A stretch of DNA of 64,000 bases from Acetobacter sp. (GTDB taxonomy: Bacteria; Pseudomonadota; Alphaproteobacteria; Acetobacterales; Acetobacteraceae). A program made the translations under genes and the position numbers. Positions 27,232 through 37,244 of this stretch are shown here, one piece after another; position 1 is the first letter of the stretch, and each line of letters begins with the position of its first letter. The notes under the pieces are model-generated. The model had not been told where the DNA came from. It ran no database searches and saw only the letters and a program-made list of their open reading frames with translations. Location of the stretch: assembly GCF_022483985.1 (NCBI RefSeq), contig NZ_JAKVME010000001.1:124001-188000 (forward strand), in the 5' to 3' direction.

Positions 27232-28770
27232 ATGAAACTTTTGGCGGTACATCCAAGCGCCCTGATGTACACACGAGTGTTTCTGAGACTGGAGCCTCTT
27301 GGGCTTGAACTGATTGCCGGCGCGGCAAGAAATGCCGGCCATGATGTCAGAATTATTGATCTGCAGGTCGAAACCCATCGTGATTACTGGAAACTGATCG
27401 AGGAGTTCAGGCCGGACGCCGTCTGTTTCTGTGGAAATTATCTGGCGAACATTCCCGAAATCGTCGATCTCTGTAAAGAGACGAAGGACCATTTTCCGGA
27501 CTGTTTCACGATTGTCGGCGGTCACTCCGTTTCTTTTATTCCGCAGGATGTTCTGGGCCTGTCGGAAGGCGCGATTGACTGCATCCTGCGCGGTGAAGGG
27601 GAGCCCGGCATTGGTCCGCTGCTCGATGGCTGGCTGAAGGGTGATATTTCTCAGGTTCCCGGTGTGGTGACGACCGCATTCGAGGGACCGCCTCCGAGCT
27701 TTGTCAAAAGCCTTGATGAGGTAAGGCCCGCCCGTGATCTTCTGCGTCACCGGAACAGGTATTTCATCGGCACGCTCGATCCGGCGGCTTCCATTGAATT
27801 CGCGCGAGGCTGTCCATGGGACTGCACGTTCTGTAGCGCCTGGACCTTTTACGGTCGTTCCTACCGTACGGCCGATCCGAAAATTATCGCTGACGAACTG
27901 GAGGCTTTGAAGGAGCCGGGCGTCTTCATCGTTGATGACGTCGCGTTCGTTCATGCCGAGCACGGTCTGGCGATTGCGGCGGAGATTCGCAAACGAGGGA
28001 TCAAAAAAGAGTATTATCTTGAAACCCGTGCGGATGTCCTGCTTCGCAACAAGGAGGTTTTCAGGGAATGGAGTGAGATAGGCCTCAGCTATATTTTTAT
28101 CGGCCTTGAAGCGGTCGATGAGGAAGGGCTGAAGCGGTTCCGCAAGCGTGTTTCTGTCGACCGGAATTTTGAGGCGCTGGAATATGCCCGTTCACTGGGG
28201 CTGATGGTGGCGATCAACCTTATTGCGGACCCGTCATGGACGAAAGAACGGTTTGAGACGATCCGCCAGTGGTGTCTGGAGATTCCGGATATCGTCAATA
28301 TTTCTGTGACGACGCCTTATCCGGGAACGGAAATCTGGCACAGGGAAGCGCGGCGTCTCACAACGCGGGATTATCGCCTGTTTGATATCCAGCATGCCGT
28401 CCTGCCGACCACATTGTCCCTGCCAGAGTTCTACGAGGAACTGGTGAAGACCCAGCAGGTGCTGAACACCAAGCATATGGGGTGGTCGGCTTTACGGGAC
28501 ACGGTGGGTATCGCCGCGCGATTGCTGAGCCGGGGGCAGACAAACTTTGTCAAAATGATCTGGAAATTCAATTCAGTCTTCAATCCAAAGCTACAATTGG
28601 CGGATCATATGCGCAGGCCGCGCTATGAGATGCCTGTTCAGCCGGACGTGGTTGATAAAATGGATGTCAAGGAGCTCTACGTGCATGGTCCGGGTGGGAG
28701 AAAGTCCCGTACTCTGGATGATGATACTGAAAGATTTGTGGACCAGACCCGGATGGGGGCTGACGCCTGA
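27232..28770 (+). CDS. hpnR: Hopanoid C-3 methylase (B12-binding radical SAM)
   Basis: HpnR (512 residues) methylates hopanoids at C-3, giving the 3-methylhopanoids known from acetic acid bacteria and methanotrophs. The N-terminal cobalamin-binding domain (MKLLAVHPSALMYTR, LEPLGLELIAGAARNAGHDV, IVGGHSVSF) is followed by the radical SAM cluster motif C194-x3-C198-x2-C201 (CPWDCTFC). The C-terminal domain is HpnR-like. GGAGG precedes ATG 27232. It stands alone, with no other hopanoid genes nearby, so hopene synthesis must be encoded elsewhere. It needs cobalamin and an Fe-S cluster, both served by genes in this window. Confidence 0.88.
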   Translation: MKLLAVHPSALMYTRVFLRLEPLGLELIAGAARNAGHDVRIIDLQVETHRDYWKLIEEFRPDAVCFCGNYLANIPEIVDLCKETKDHFPDCFTIVGGHSVSFIPQDVLGLSEGAIDCILRGEGEPGIGPLLDGWLKGDISQVPGVVTTAFEGPPPSFVKSLDEVRPARDLLRHRNRYFIGTLDPAASIEFARGCPWDCTFCSAWTFYGRSYRTADPKIIADELEALKEPGVFIVDDVAFVHAEHGLAIAAEIRKRGIKKEYYLETRADVLLRNKEVFREWSEIGLSYIFIGLEAVDEEGLKRFRKRVSVDRNFEALEYARSLGLMVAINLIADPSWTKERFETIRQWCLEIPDIVNISVTTPYPGTEIWHREARRLTTRDYRLFDIQHAVLPTTLSLPEFYEELVKTQQVLNTKHMGWSALRDTVGIAARLLSRGQTNFVKMIWKFNSVFNPKLQLADHMRRPRYEMPVQPDVVDKMDVKELYVHGPGGRKSRTLDDDTERFVDQTRMGADA

Positions 28771-29237
28771 GAGGCTGTATCGGAAATACGTGCTGACGGA
28801 GGTCTGACACGTATTTTCTGTGCCTTGGCGCTCACGTTATCAAGGCCACTCCCACTCGCTAGAGCATATTTCCCAACAGGCTCTGAGGACGTTATTGATG
28901 TTATATGAAAACGATCGGATATTATGGCATTCCGGTTGCTTTTATGAATTCTCTGTGGATAGAGACGGATTATAGGATATCAGGATAAGTGATTGAGCGG
29001 ATATATTCTGGCGTCTCCGGAGGCGGTGGCTTTTGCAGCGTTGGGATAAAACAGACACCGGCGATTTGAAGTGTTCAGTTCGCATGGTGTAAGGATATGG
29101 TTATAAACGGTTTTGTCACGGGTAATTATTCAGCTTCATCTTGAGATATTTGAAGCAGGGTTATATCGTCCTCAACCGTTCAGTGACGATGACTGATTTT
29201 GGTGTTGCAAGCTGTCCGCTATGTGTCGGGAGAGTGG
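28771..29237. other. AT-richer intergenic region before the exopolysaccharide genes
   Basis: A 467-bp region without a credible gene. It should carry the promoter of the exopolysaccharide cluster. I see no clear hairpin or direct repeat, and no recognisable regulator site. Confidence 0.4.
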
Positions 29238-30752
29238 ATGCTGATGAGTAACCGACGCTTGATTGTGGACTCAGGTTATGTGGCTGCTGACATTGATGGC
29301 GCCAAGCCGTTGGTGGAGGTTCCAGCTATACGCCAGCTATTGAGGGAGCCTTATCCCTACCTCCATAGTATTCTGGCTATGATTGTCCGTTGTCTGGATG
29401 TTGTTTCGGTGGCTGCCGGGACAATGGCGGCGGACTGGTTCGAGAAGAGCCATATGCTCCATTCGGGAGGAACGGAAACAGATGCAGCCGATCTGGTGGC
29501 TGTTATAGTTTTTTGTCTCTTTCCAAAAAAGTCAAAGCTTCTCGCTTTTCCAAAAATACGTCGCGGAAAAGCGCAGATTCGTTATTTGATAACGCCTGTC
29601 CTCGCTGGATGTTTTGCACATGCCTGCCTCTCCGCCATTCTAGTTTCGGATGGTGTCGCCTCACTGAAAATGGCAGCGGTGTGGATGCTGTGCGTATGCG
29701 CCGCAGTTTTTATCGAACGGTCCATGCTGACATTCTGTCTGCATCAGCCTGCCATTGTCGCCAGACTGCGTCGCAGGGTGGCGATAGTGGGAACGGGCGG
29801 TGTGGCGACGGATCTGGTGTGTCGTCTTCGTTCGGATGCAGGTCAGGCCTATTCCCTCTTCGGTCAGTTTGAAGACGCCGCGTATTGTGAATCCGGGCAA
29901 AAGCTGGATGGGACGCTTGATGATCTGATCCACAGAAGTCGACGTGAAGCACTGCATGCGATCATCCTTGCTTTTCCTGAAACCGGAGACGCAGAGGCGC
30001 GCGTACGTGCTGTCGCAGTGGCGCTTAAGCCGGTGCTTTCGGATATTTATGTCACTCCAAATCTTGTTTCCGGTTTTGATCGTGTTCTCCCCTGTGAATT
30101 TTTGGGAGAGAATGCGGTTTTTGTGATCCAGAGACGGCCACTTTCCGATGTTCAGCTTGTTGAAAAAACAATTGTTGATTTCATTCTTGCTTTTTGTGTC
30201 TCTTTTTTTCTGCTGCCGTTCCTCCTCGGCGTGGCGCTTGCCATAAAGTGCGATTCAAAAGGGCCTGTCTTTTTTCGCCAGCCCCGGATCGGAAAAAACG
30301 GCAAGGAGTTTATGGTCTACAAGTTCCGCTCCATGCATACCCATATGTCTGACCTTATGGCCGAGCGTCAGACAAGCCGGGATGATCCCCGGGTGACACG
30401 TGTCGGGAAATGGTTGCGACGTCTGAGCATCGATGAAGTCCCCCAGTTGCTGAATGTCCTGAAGGGAGAAATGTCTCTGGTCGGTCCCCGGCCCCATGCG
30501 CCTCATACACGGGCTGGCGGGCTGTTGCTGAATGATGCGCTGGCCGAGTATGTTCTGCGTTATCACGTCAAACCTGGCATCACCGGTTGGGCCCAGATCA
30601 ACGGCGCCCGTGGTGAGCTTGTCACCATTGATGATCTGAAAAAAAGAGTGGCCTACGATCTGGACTATATCCGTCGCTGGTCGCTCGTGTTTGATTTCAG
30701 GATCATGATTCTGACCATCGTCCGGGAGGTCTTCAGCCGTCATGCGTTCTGA
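29238..30752 (+). CDS. Undecaprenyl-phosphate sugar-1-phosphate transferase (WcaJ/GumD-like)
   Basis: Initiating enzyme (about 505 residues) that loads a sugar phosphate, probably glucose-1-P, onto undecaprenyl phosphate at the inner membrane to start exopolysaccharide repeat synthesis. It has N-terminal membrane segments, a middle CoA-binding-like domain ([16 protein letters not shown]), and a C-terminal sugar transferase domain with [44 protein letters not shown] and the following PRP. ATG 29238 has GGAGAG just upstream; ATG 29244 is close and cannot be ruled out. It overlaps the next gene by 11 bp. Confidence 0.88.
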   Translation: MLMSNRRLIVDSGYVAADIDGAKPLVEVPAIRQLLREPYPYLHSILAMIVRCLDVVSVAAGTMAADWFEKSHMLHSGGTETDAADLVAVIVFCLFPKKSKLLAFPKIRRGKAQIRYLITPVLAGCFAHACLSAILVSDGVASLKMAAVWMLCVCAAVFIERSMLTFCLHQPAIVARLRRRVAIVGTGGVATDLVCRLRSDAGQAYSLFGQFEDAAYCESGQKLDGTLDDLIHRSRREALHAIILAFPETGDAEARVRAVAVALKPVLSDIYVTPNLVSGFDRVLPCEFLGENAVFVIQRRPLSDVQLVEKTIVDFILAFCVSFFLLPFLLGVALAIKCDSKGPVFFRQPRIGKNGKEFMVYKFRSMHTHMSDLMAERQTSRDDPRVTRVGKWLRRLSIDEVPQLLNVLKGEMSLVGPRPHAPHTRAGGLLLNDALAEYVLRYHVKPGITGWAQINGARGELVTIDDLKKRVAYDLDYIRRWSLVFDFRIMILTIVREVFSRHAF

Positions 30753-31572
30753 TAGTGCGCTCAGTCAGCGATCAAAGCGGTTCTGTGGACATGATTTTCC
30801 TGTCGTGGAGGTCATGGGGCTGAATCTGATGGATATCCCCCGTGAGGATATTGTCGCCTGTCTGTCGGAGACTGTCCGGCAAAAAGGGGCCGCGAGGGTC
30901 ATCAACGCGAACGCCCATTGCGTAACACTTTCTCAAAAACAGCCATGGATGCGCGCTTTTTTCGATGAAGCCGAAATCGCGTTTTGCGATGGTGCGGGTG
31001 TACAACTGGCGTCAATGTTTCTGACGGGAAAGAACCTGTACCGGACCACGCCGCCGGAGTGGATTGGCGCTCTGCTGTCCGCGCTCGGCGATGCGGCGCA
31101 TATCTTCTGGCTGGGGGGAGAGCAGGAGGTTGCTGAAAAAGCCGCTGCAAGCTTCGCCGCGAAATATGGATGCAGGACGGCAGGCGTTCATCATGGTTTT
31201 TTTGATCCCACGCCGGGTAGTCCGGACGCTGAGAGTGTCATTGAAAAGATTGTAGCGGCGAGGCCGTCTGTGCTTTTGCTCAACATGGGGATGCCGCGTC
31301 AGGAGCGATGGCTGTGGGACAACTGGCACAGGCTGCCGCCGATGGTGGCGATCACGGCTGGTGCTCTCGTTGATCATGCTGCCGGACGTGTTTCACGCCC
31401 GCCAAGATGGGTTGCGAATCTGGGGCTTGAATGGTTAGTCAGATTGAGTCGCGAGCCGACGCGGCTGTGGCGCCGATATCTGCTGGGTCTGCCCTGTTTT
31501 GGCGTATATGTACTATGGTGGAGGTTATCCACCCTGCTTGGTAAAAAAACGGTGTCATCCACCCGGACGTAA
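30742..31572 (+). CDS. WecG/TagA/CpsF-family glycosyltransferase
   Basis: GT26-family transferase (276 residues). Conserved pieces are VINANAHCVTL, AFCDGAGVQLA, LNMGMPRQERWLWDN and GLEWLVRLSREPTRLWRRYL. Members such as GumM and WecG add a sugar (glucuronic acid or N-acetylmannosaminuronic acid) to a lipid-linked intermediate on the cytosolic membrane face. The exact donor is unknown here. It starts 11 bp inside the end of the initiating transferase gene, indicating one transcript. Confidence 0.85.
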   Translation: MRSDSALSQRSKRFCGHDFPVVEVMGLNLMDIPREDIVACLSETVRQKGAARVINANAHCVTLSQKQPWMRAFFDEAEIAFCDGAGVQLASMFLTGKNLYRTTPPEWIGALLSALGDAAHIFWLGGEQEVAEKAAASFAAKYGCRTAGVHHGFFDPTPGSPDAESVIEKIVAARPSVLLLNMGMPRQERWLWDNWHRLPPMVAITAGALVDHAAGRVSRPPRWVANLGLEWLVRLSREPTRLWRRYLLGLPCFGVYVLWWRLSTLLGKKTVSSTRT

Positions 31573-31614
31573 GAACGCCGAGAGAATTTCTGTTGGATGT
31601 AGGATCCTTCTGGT

Positions 31615-33822
31615 ATGCTTGATCGACCACTGGACTGTACTTTCGAGCAGCCAAGGGCTGAACCTCCTCCTGTGGTCACAGGGGGCTACGGACTCACGAT
31701 GCGCTATTTCTCGATGGGGTGGCGCCATCGTTATCTGTTCAGTGCTGTTGCCCTCCTGATTCTTTTTCTCGGTACGCTGGCGGTTCTGTCGCTGAAGCGA
31801 TCTTTCATGGCGCCTGCGACTGTGGTTGTGACAACGCATGTCGTTGACCCGATGGTGCAGCAGTCCGACTCCAATCGGACCATCGAAGATGACGAGCTTG
31901 CCACACAGTCCTCGTTGATTGCCTCAAGAGATGTGGCTGCGATGGTGCTGAAGGAGCTTCCGCCTCCACCTCCGCCGGTATCGCATAATTGGCATCACTT
32001 TCTCTGTGAGCATGGTGTCAGGCTGGGATGTGTTGCCGGGACGGAGGTGGCGAGCAACAGCGCCGGAGTTGCGGATCGGCAGATTGACGGCCTGCTGGCC
32101 AGCGTGACGGTGGAGCCGCTCCCACGATCCCGTATCCTCACTGTGACTGCGAAAGCGGATACTGGGGAGCGTGCGGCTGCCGTGGCCAATGCATTTGTCA
32201 GCAGTTATCAGAAGCTGGCGCTGAACCAGCAGCGTAGCGACCTGCAACGTGAGGCGGAATGGCTGGATGACCGGACGGCGGCGCTCCGTCAACGCTGGCT
32301 GGAAGCCGAGCGGGCCGCCAGCACCTACAACGTCCAGCACGCGCTCGTTAACACGACAGGCGGATCGCCTCTTGTCGAACATCAGATTTCCGACATGGCA
32401 GTCAGTCTGGGGCAGGCTCAGACGCGTTACGCCGCTGCTCAGGCACGGGCATCCACCCTGAAGGCCGCCATGCAGAGCGGTGATCCGCAGACTCTTCTGA
32501 CGCTCGGTGAACAGCCTCTTGTCATTGCGGCCGCGACGGCCCTGATGCAGGAAGAAAGCGAGAGAGCCCAGAAAAGCGCTTCCTTTGGCCCCAACCATCC
32601 TGACGTCATTGCGTTTGACAAACAGATTGCCAGCAGCCGGGCGAATCTGGTCGCAGCCACCCGCCGGGCTCTGCTTTCGATCAATGGAGAACTTGCGTCC
32701 GCACGTGCAGAGGTGGATCAGTTGACGTCGGATCTTGATCGTCTTCGTTTGCAGTCCGGCAAACAGAGTGGAGCGCAGGCGGAGTATCGGACCCTTGATC
32801 AGGAATCGCAAAGCGCAAGAAGCATATATGAGTCCTTCCTTGAGCGGGCCAAACAACTGACGGATCGCGTCGCCCTTCTTCAGCCGCCCGTGATGTTTGT
32901 TTCGCATGCGGCGGTTCCGGCTACGGCGACTTTCCCCAATCGCACGAAGCTGATGATGGGCGTCATCGTTCTCGCTGTTGTCGGTGGCATCGGTGCAGTC
33001 GCGCTGCGCGTTTTCTTTTCGCCAAGTTTTACGGATATTGACGAGTTCAGGGGCTTCGGCGGCATGCCGCTGCTGGCTGTCTTCCCCTGGATTCAGGCAG
33101 GAAAGAAAAAATCGCCAGTCGATCTTTTGCGTGAACACCCATTCTCTCTGCCTGCCGAGGCGCTGAGGCAACTGGGGGCACAGCTTTCCATCGCCAGCGG
33201 CGGAACACGGAGTGGTGACACAAGGATCATAGCCATTGCGTCGGCGTTGCCCGGCGATGGAAAGATGACGCTCGCTGCATGGCTCGCCGCGGCAGCCGAG
33301 GAAGCTGGTGAAACGGCTCTGGTCATCGATACGGATTTCAGCCGTCGGGTTGGCCTTGATCGCAACCGGGCCGGGGGCTCTCTGGGGCTTTCAGACGTTC
33401 TGCAAGGGAAGGTTGCGGCACGGAATATCATTGTCAGGGATCAGCAGCGGGGATGCGATGTCATGTCCGCAGGCACGCCACGAGGCTATGTCTTTGACCG
33501 GGCCGAGATTTCGCAACTTCAGGATCTGTTTCGTGATCTTTCCCGTTCTTACCGCAAGATTATTCTCGTCACGCCTCCGCTGGGTGTCATGGCAGGCGGT
33601 CTGTCGATGGCTTCTGTTGCGGACCAGACGCTTTTTGTCTGCCGCTGGGGACGCACGTCTCGGGAAACAACGGCTGCCTGCATTGAAAGATTGCGGCTTT
33701 ATGGTGCCAGACTATCAGGTTTTGTCGTGACGGGTACGGACAACGCATCTTTCAATCTTCTCTGCGGCGCCCAGTTGACGCGACAGGAAGCCCGACTGAT
33801 TGCGCATAGGCGTCAGGCGTGA
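31615..33822 (+). CDS. GumC/Wzc-like polysaccharide co-polymerase with degenerate kinase domain
   Basis: Inner-membrane co-polymerase (735 residues) that sets chain length and links synthesis to export. A membrane segment near residue 45 (LFSAVALLILFLGTLAVLSL) and one near 445 (MMGVIVLAVVGGIGAVALRV) flank a long periplasmic coiled-coil region. A BY-kinase-like domain follows at about 500-730, but Walker A is PGDGKM (546-551) with Met in place of Thr/Ser, and the Walker B Asp is missing (KIILVTPP, 648-655). Only Walker A' (VIDTD, 570-574) looks intact, and there is no C-terminal tyrosine cluster. It is therefore probably not an active kinase. The start may be ATG 31699. Confidence 0.82.
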   Translation: MLDRPLDCTFEQPRAEPPPVVTGGYGLTMRYFSMGWRHRYLFSAVALLILFLGTLAVLSLKRSFMAPATVVVTTHVVDPMVQQSDSNRTIEDDELATQSSLIASRDVAAMVLKELPPPPPPVSHNWHHFLCEHGVRLGCVAGTEVASNSAGVADRQIDGLLASVTVEPLPRSRILTVTAKADTGERAAAVANAFVSSYQKLALNQQRSDLQREAEWLDDRTAALRQRWLEAERAASTYNVQHALVNTTGGSPLVEHQISDMAVSLGQAQTRYAAAQARASTLKAAMQSGDPQTLLTLGEQPLVIAAATALMQEESERAQKSASFGPNHPDVIAFDKQIASSRANLVAATRRALLSINGELASARAEVDQLTSDLDRLRLQSGKQSGAQAEYRTLDQESQSARSIYESFLERAKQLTDRVALLQPPVMFVSHAAVPATATFPNRTKLMMGVIVLAVVGGIGAVALRVFFSPSFTDIDEFRGFGGMPLLAVFPWIQAGKKKSPVDLLREHPFSLPAEALRQLGAQLSIASGGTRSGDTRIIAIASALPGDGKMTLAAWLAAAAEEAGETALVIDTDFSRRVGLDRNRAGGSLGLSDVLQGKVAARNIIVRDQQRGCDVMSAGTPRGYVFDRAEISQLQDLFRDLSRSYRKIILVTPPLGVMAGGLSMASVADQTLFVCRWGRTSRETTAACIERLRLYGARLSGFVVTGTDNASFNLLCGAQLTRQEARLIAHRRQA

Positions 33823-34955
33823 AAATCCTGCATGTTGTAAGGCAGTTCAGCCCGTCAGTCGGCGGGCTTGAAGACTCCGTTCTCAGCCTCGCCTTTGAAC
33901 AGAGAGCCATGGGCATCGATGCTCAGGTCATAACGCTGAATACAGTGTTCAACAGGGACACTGGACGGCTGCCTCCTCGTGAATCGATACAGGGCATCCC
34001 GGTAACCCGCGTGCCCTGGCGAGGCTCCACACGCTACCCGCTGGCCCCGACAGTGCTCGCGCATGTTGGTGGAGCGGATCTCATTCATGTGCATGCGATT
34101 GATTTTTTCTTTGATTTCTTCGCACTGACAAAATTCGTGGTCAGGAAGCCACTGATTGTGTCCACTCATGGTGGTTTTTTCCATAGTGGGGCGTATGCGA
34201 AACTCAAGAAACTCTGGTTTGCAACGCTGACCCGGGCAAGTGTCAGGGCATATGACAAAGTTGTCGCCTGTAGCCAGAATGATGCGGATATTTTTGCTGA
34301 CGTTGCAAAAGGCCGACTGGTTACCATTGAAAATGGTATCAACCAGTCGAAATTCTCCAATGCGTCCTCAGAAAAACCACTTCGTACATTGATAAGTTTC
34401 GGGCGGTTCTCGCCACATAAACGTCTTGACCGTCTTTTTGATCTTCTGGCGGTATTGAAAAAACAGAACCCGGAATGGAAGCTGATTGTCGCGGGAAGAC
34501 CGGCGGAGCAGTCTGTATCAGACCTTGAACAATTCGCGGTGCGGTCTGGTGTTGAGAATGCTGTCCAGTTTCTCGTTGAGCCGTCCGATGAAGCGTTGCG
34601 GGACGCTCTTGGTGTCGCAAGCTGGTTCGTGAGTTTCTCAGATCACGAAGGGTTTGGTCTGGCTGCGGTGGAAGCCATGTCAGCCGGACTCATTCCTGTT
34701 CTCAGTGAGATCGCGCCCTTTAGTCGTCTGGTCGACAAGACGGGGGTCGGGTTGCAACTGGAAGGGGAGGACATGCAGGGGTTGGCTACAAAAATTGAAT
34801 CCCTACAGACTGATCCTGAAGCGATGGCGGCAGGAAGGGCTTCCGCTATTGCTGGTGCCCAAAGCTACGACTGGAAAGATGTCGCTCGACAGTATGTGGG
34901 TGTTTATGCCGAAGTTCTGGGTATGCCAGTCGCTTCGTCGGGTTCTGTTTCCTGA
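33819..34955 (+). CDS. Family-4 glycosyltransferase (GumH-like)
   Basis: Retaining GT-B glycosyltransferase (378 residues). It opens MKILHVVRQFSPSVGGLEDS, the acceptor-side loop, and has the donor-binding SFGRFSPHKRLDRL and DHEGFGLAAVEAMSAG, containing the E-x7-E motif of GT4. Homologues in gum- and acetan-type clusters transfer mannose to a lipid-linked disaccharide; that donor is inferred. It overlaps the co-polymerase gene by 4 bp (GTGA) and is followed by an outer-membrane barrel gene. Confidence 0.85.
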   Translation: MKILHVVRQFSPSVGGLEDSVLSLAFEQRAMGIDAQVITLNTVFNRDTGRLPPRESIQGIPVTRVPWRGSTRYPLAPTVLAHVGGADLIHVHAIDFFFDFFALTKFVVRKPLIVSTHGGFFHSGAYAKLKKLWFATLTRASVRAYDKVVACSQNDADIFADVAKGRLVTIENGINQSKFSNASSEKPLRTLISFGRFSPHKRLDRLFDLLAVLKKQNPEWKLIVAGRPAEQSVSDLEQFAVRSGVENAVQFLVEPSDEALRDALGVASWFVSFSDHEGFGLAAVEAMSAGLIPVLSEIAPFSRLVDKTGVGLQLEGEDMQGLATKIESLQTDPEAMAAGRASAIAGAQSYDWKDVARQYVGVYAEVLGMPVASSGSVS

Positions 34956-34957
34956 AT

Positions 34958-36322
34958 ATGATTGCTGAATACCGATATATGCATCAGATCAACGGCATAA
35001 CCACTTGTTTTTTTAATATAATTTTTCTGATTGTGCTGCTCTGGGGAGGCTTGTTTGTCCCGGAAGCACGGGCGCAGCTTGCCCAACAGTCTTTCTCAAG
35101 TGAATTGCCGGGTTATTCGAGCGATTCAACGGGAAATGTTTCTCTGAGAGAGATGATGCAGCATCGATACACGGGTATTCCGGTCGGTGCGTATATCCTC
35201 AGGCCGACCTTGTCCCAGCAGATCGGTTATAGAACAAATATTCTAGCTGCACCTCATACATCGAGTGCTTCTCTCATTACTTCCGCTGGATTGGGGGTGA
35301 AGTCAAACTGGTCGCGGCATGCTATCGGAGCATCCATGTCGGTCACAAATCAGGCTTATCCATCACTCAGTGCTGCCAATTATACTGACTGGTCTGCATC
35401 TGCCGGTGGCGCGCTCGATCTTCGTCGCGACACCTTGTCTCTGGGTTATTCTCATTCTTTTAAGCATTTGTCGGCGACAGATCTGGGGAACTTCGGGGTT
35501 GGCTACCCTGTGCCTTACACTACTGACGATGTGCGAATGAGCTACCGTAAAACGTGGGCACGTTTTGCTCTTATTCCAACCGCATCATATGACAATTTTT
35601 CTTTTGGGGAGAGTCCGACGACTTTGCCAACGGCCTCTCGCAACATGAGCGCCCTGAGTCATCAGCTTGAAATGCAGGTCATTCAGGGCCGATTCGAAGT
35701 TTCTAAAGGGAATGCATTCGTGGTGGCTTTGAAAGGAGCTGAGGCTCAGTTTAATTCTCGCTCCGGACAATTACCCAATGATTATGTGAGCGGAGGTGGT
35801 TTTATCGGTCTTGATCTTCGTGCTGATCCTGTCCTCCAGTATCGTTTACTGGCCGGAGGAGAAACACGCCGTTTTACAAGAGGGGGCGGTAATCCGGTTA
35901 CGACACCGACAGCGGAAGCACAGATATTATGGATGCCAGACAAATTGAATACCTTGACGTTTTCTGGCCGGAGAGGGTTGTTTGATCCGACTTCCCCTTT
36001 TTCACGCAATCAGGTGATGTCAACTGCACAGATTGGTTGGGACCGCGAACTAAGAAGAGATGTGTTCTTCCATGGAAGCGCTACATATGCGCTTACGAAT
36101 TCCCGCTCCTCTACCGAGGGCGCGAGGTCTCGACAACAAAATCAAATTATCTTCAGAACTGCGCTGGACTGGCAATTCACACGGGATGTCAAATTTACTT
36201 TGAACTACAGTCACACTTCAAGTTATACAAAGCACGGGGCATCGGCTGTTCTTGATAATGGTTTTTCTCATGGTACGTTCACGAATAATTCCATAACATT
36301 TGGCGTGGAGTTTACTCGCTAA
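34958..36322 (+). CDS. Outer-membrane beta-barrel protein of the polysaccharide cluster
   Basis: A 454-residue secreted protein with a signal peptide ending LFVPEARA-Q and a mature part of alternating polar/aromatic strands (RPTLSQQIGYRTNILAAP, LNYSHTSSYTKHG) ending VEFTR, a typical barrel terminus. It resembles the putative beta-barrel porin family often found beside Wza genes. It probably forms or assists the outer-membrane export path, which is inference. The DNA becomes markedly AT-richer here. ATG 34979 is an alternative start. Confidence 0.75.
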   Translation: MIAEYRYMHQINGITTCFFNIIFLIVLLWGGLFVPEARAQLAQQSFSSELPGYSSDSTGNVSLREMMQHRYTGIPVGAYILRPTLSQQIGYRTNILAAPHTSSASLITSAGLGVKSNWSRHAIGASMSVTNQAYPSLSAANYTDWSASAGGALDLRRDTLSLGYSHSFKHLSATDLGNFGVGYPVPYTTDDVRMSYRKTWARFALIPTASYDNFSFGESPTTLPTASRNMSALSHQLEMQVIQGRFEVSKGNAFVVALKGAEAQFNSRSGQLPNDYVSGGGFIGLDLRADPVLQYRLLAGGETRRFTRGGGNPVTTPTAEAQILWMPDKLNTLTFSGRRGLFDPTSPFSRNQVMSTAQIGWDRELRRDVFFHGSATYALTNSRSSTEGARSRQQNQIIFRTALDWQFTRDVKFTLNYSHTSSYTKHGASAVLDNGFSHGTFTNNSITFGVEFTR

Positions 36323-36379
36323 CGACACGAAAACCCTGTTTCAACCCTCTTTTCCTCTGCAGTGGAGTGCAATTACAGA

Positions 36380-36955
36380 ATGTCGTTACGTCTCATACAG
36401 CGATTGGTCGTGGTCGGCATATCTGGTCTTCTTCTGGCTGCCTGTTCTCCAACACACGGATTGAAGCCTATTCCACCAGTGACGGGCGCCTATCATCTTG
36501 GTGCGGGAGATCAGATCCGGATTCTGACCTACAATGACCCTCAATTAAGCAATTCCTTTTTTGTGAGTGATGGGGGTACGATTGCTTTCCCTCTTTTGGG
36601 GACTGTCATGGCGGCAGGTCAGACACCGGCAGATTTTGCGACAGCTTTGAGTAGCCAGTTGGCAACGAAAGGTTTGTTGCATAAGCCAAGCGTTTCTGTT
36701 GAAGTGACTCAATACAGGCCGGTATTTGTTTTGGGAGAGATACAGAAGCCTGGTCAGTATAACTATCTTCCCGGTATGACGATGGAAACGGCTGTGGCGC
36801 TTGCCGGAGGGTACACCTATCGAGCCATCAAAAATCCGGCGAGTGTGGTTCGGACGGAAGGGACACCAGATGGCCGTCCAATGAAAGGTAGGATCTCGGA
36901 AGAGACTTACCTTGCTCCTGGAGACGTCATAACAATCTATGAGCGATTTTTCTGA
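36380..36955 (+). CDS. Wza/GumB-family polysaccharide export lipoprotein
   Basis: Outer-membrane polysaccharide export protein (191 residues). It has a lipobox (LLLAACSP), the polysaccharide export domain (YHLGAGDQIRILTYNDPQLS) and a SLBB-type loop (RPVFVLGEIQKPGQYNYLPG), ending LAPGDVITIYERFF. It is shorter than Wza and close to GumB, which is matched with GumC-like co-polymerases. ATG 36380 is chosen; GTG 36362 is also in frame. It is the last gene of the cluster, and no Wzx or Wzy is present in the window. Confidence 0.88.
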   Translation: MSLRLIQRLVVVGISGLLLAACSPTHGLKPIPPVTGAYHLGAGDQIRILTYNDPQLSNSFFVSDGGTIAFPLLGTVMAAGQTPADFATALSSQLATKGLLHKPSVSVEVTQYRPVFVLGEIQKPGQYNYLPGMTMETAVALAGGYTYRAIKNPASVVRTEGTPDGRPMKGRISEETYLAPGDVITIYERFF

Positions 36956-37244
36956 ACTCTAAATGTGATATGATTGCCCCATCATGCTGGATGGGGCAGT
37001 ATTTCCTAAACATCACTGTCATTTGTAATGTTTGATCGGTTCGCTATGTGACGCTTGGGCTTTGCTGGTTCCGGGCAATGCTCGTGAAATATTCTATCTC
37101 TTATGTCTCATCTGAGTAAATGACGGAGACTTTCGGCTTCCCTGTTTCTGTTATACATGGCGACAATCTGTCAGGTAATCATTGGCAACGATTGAGGCGT
37201 CTCTGCTGTCATAAGAAATGCAGCATTGAGACTGATTTCGTTTC

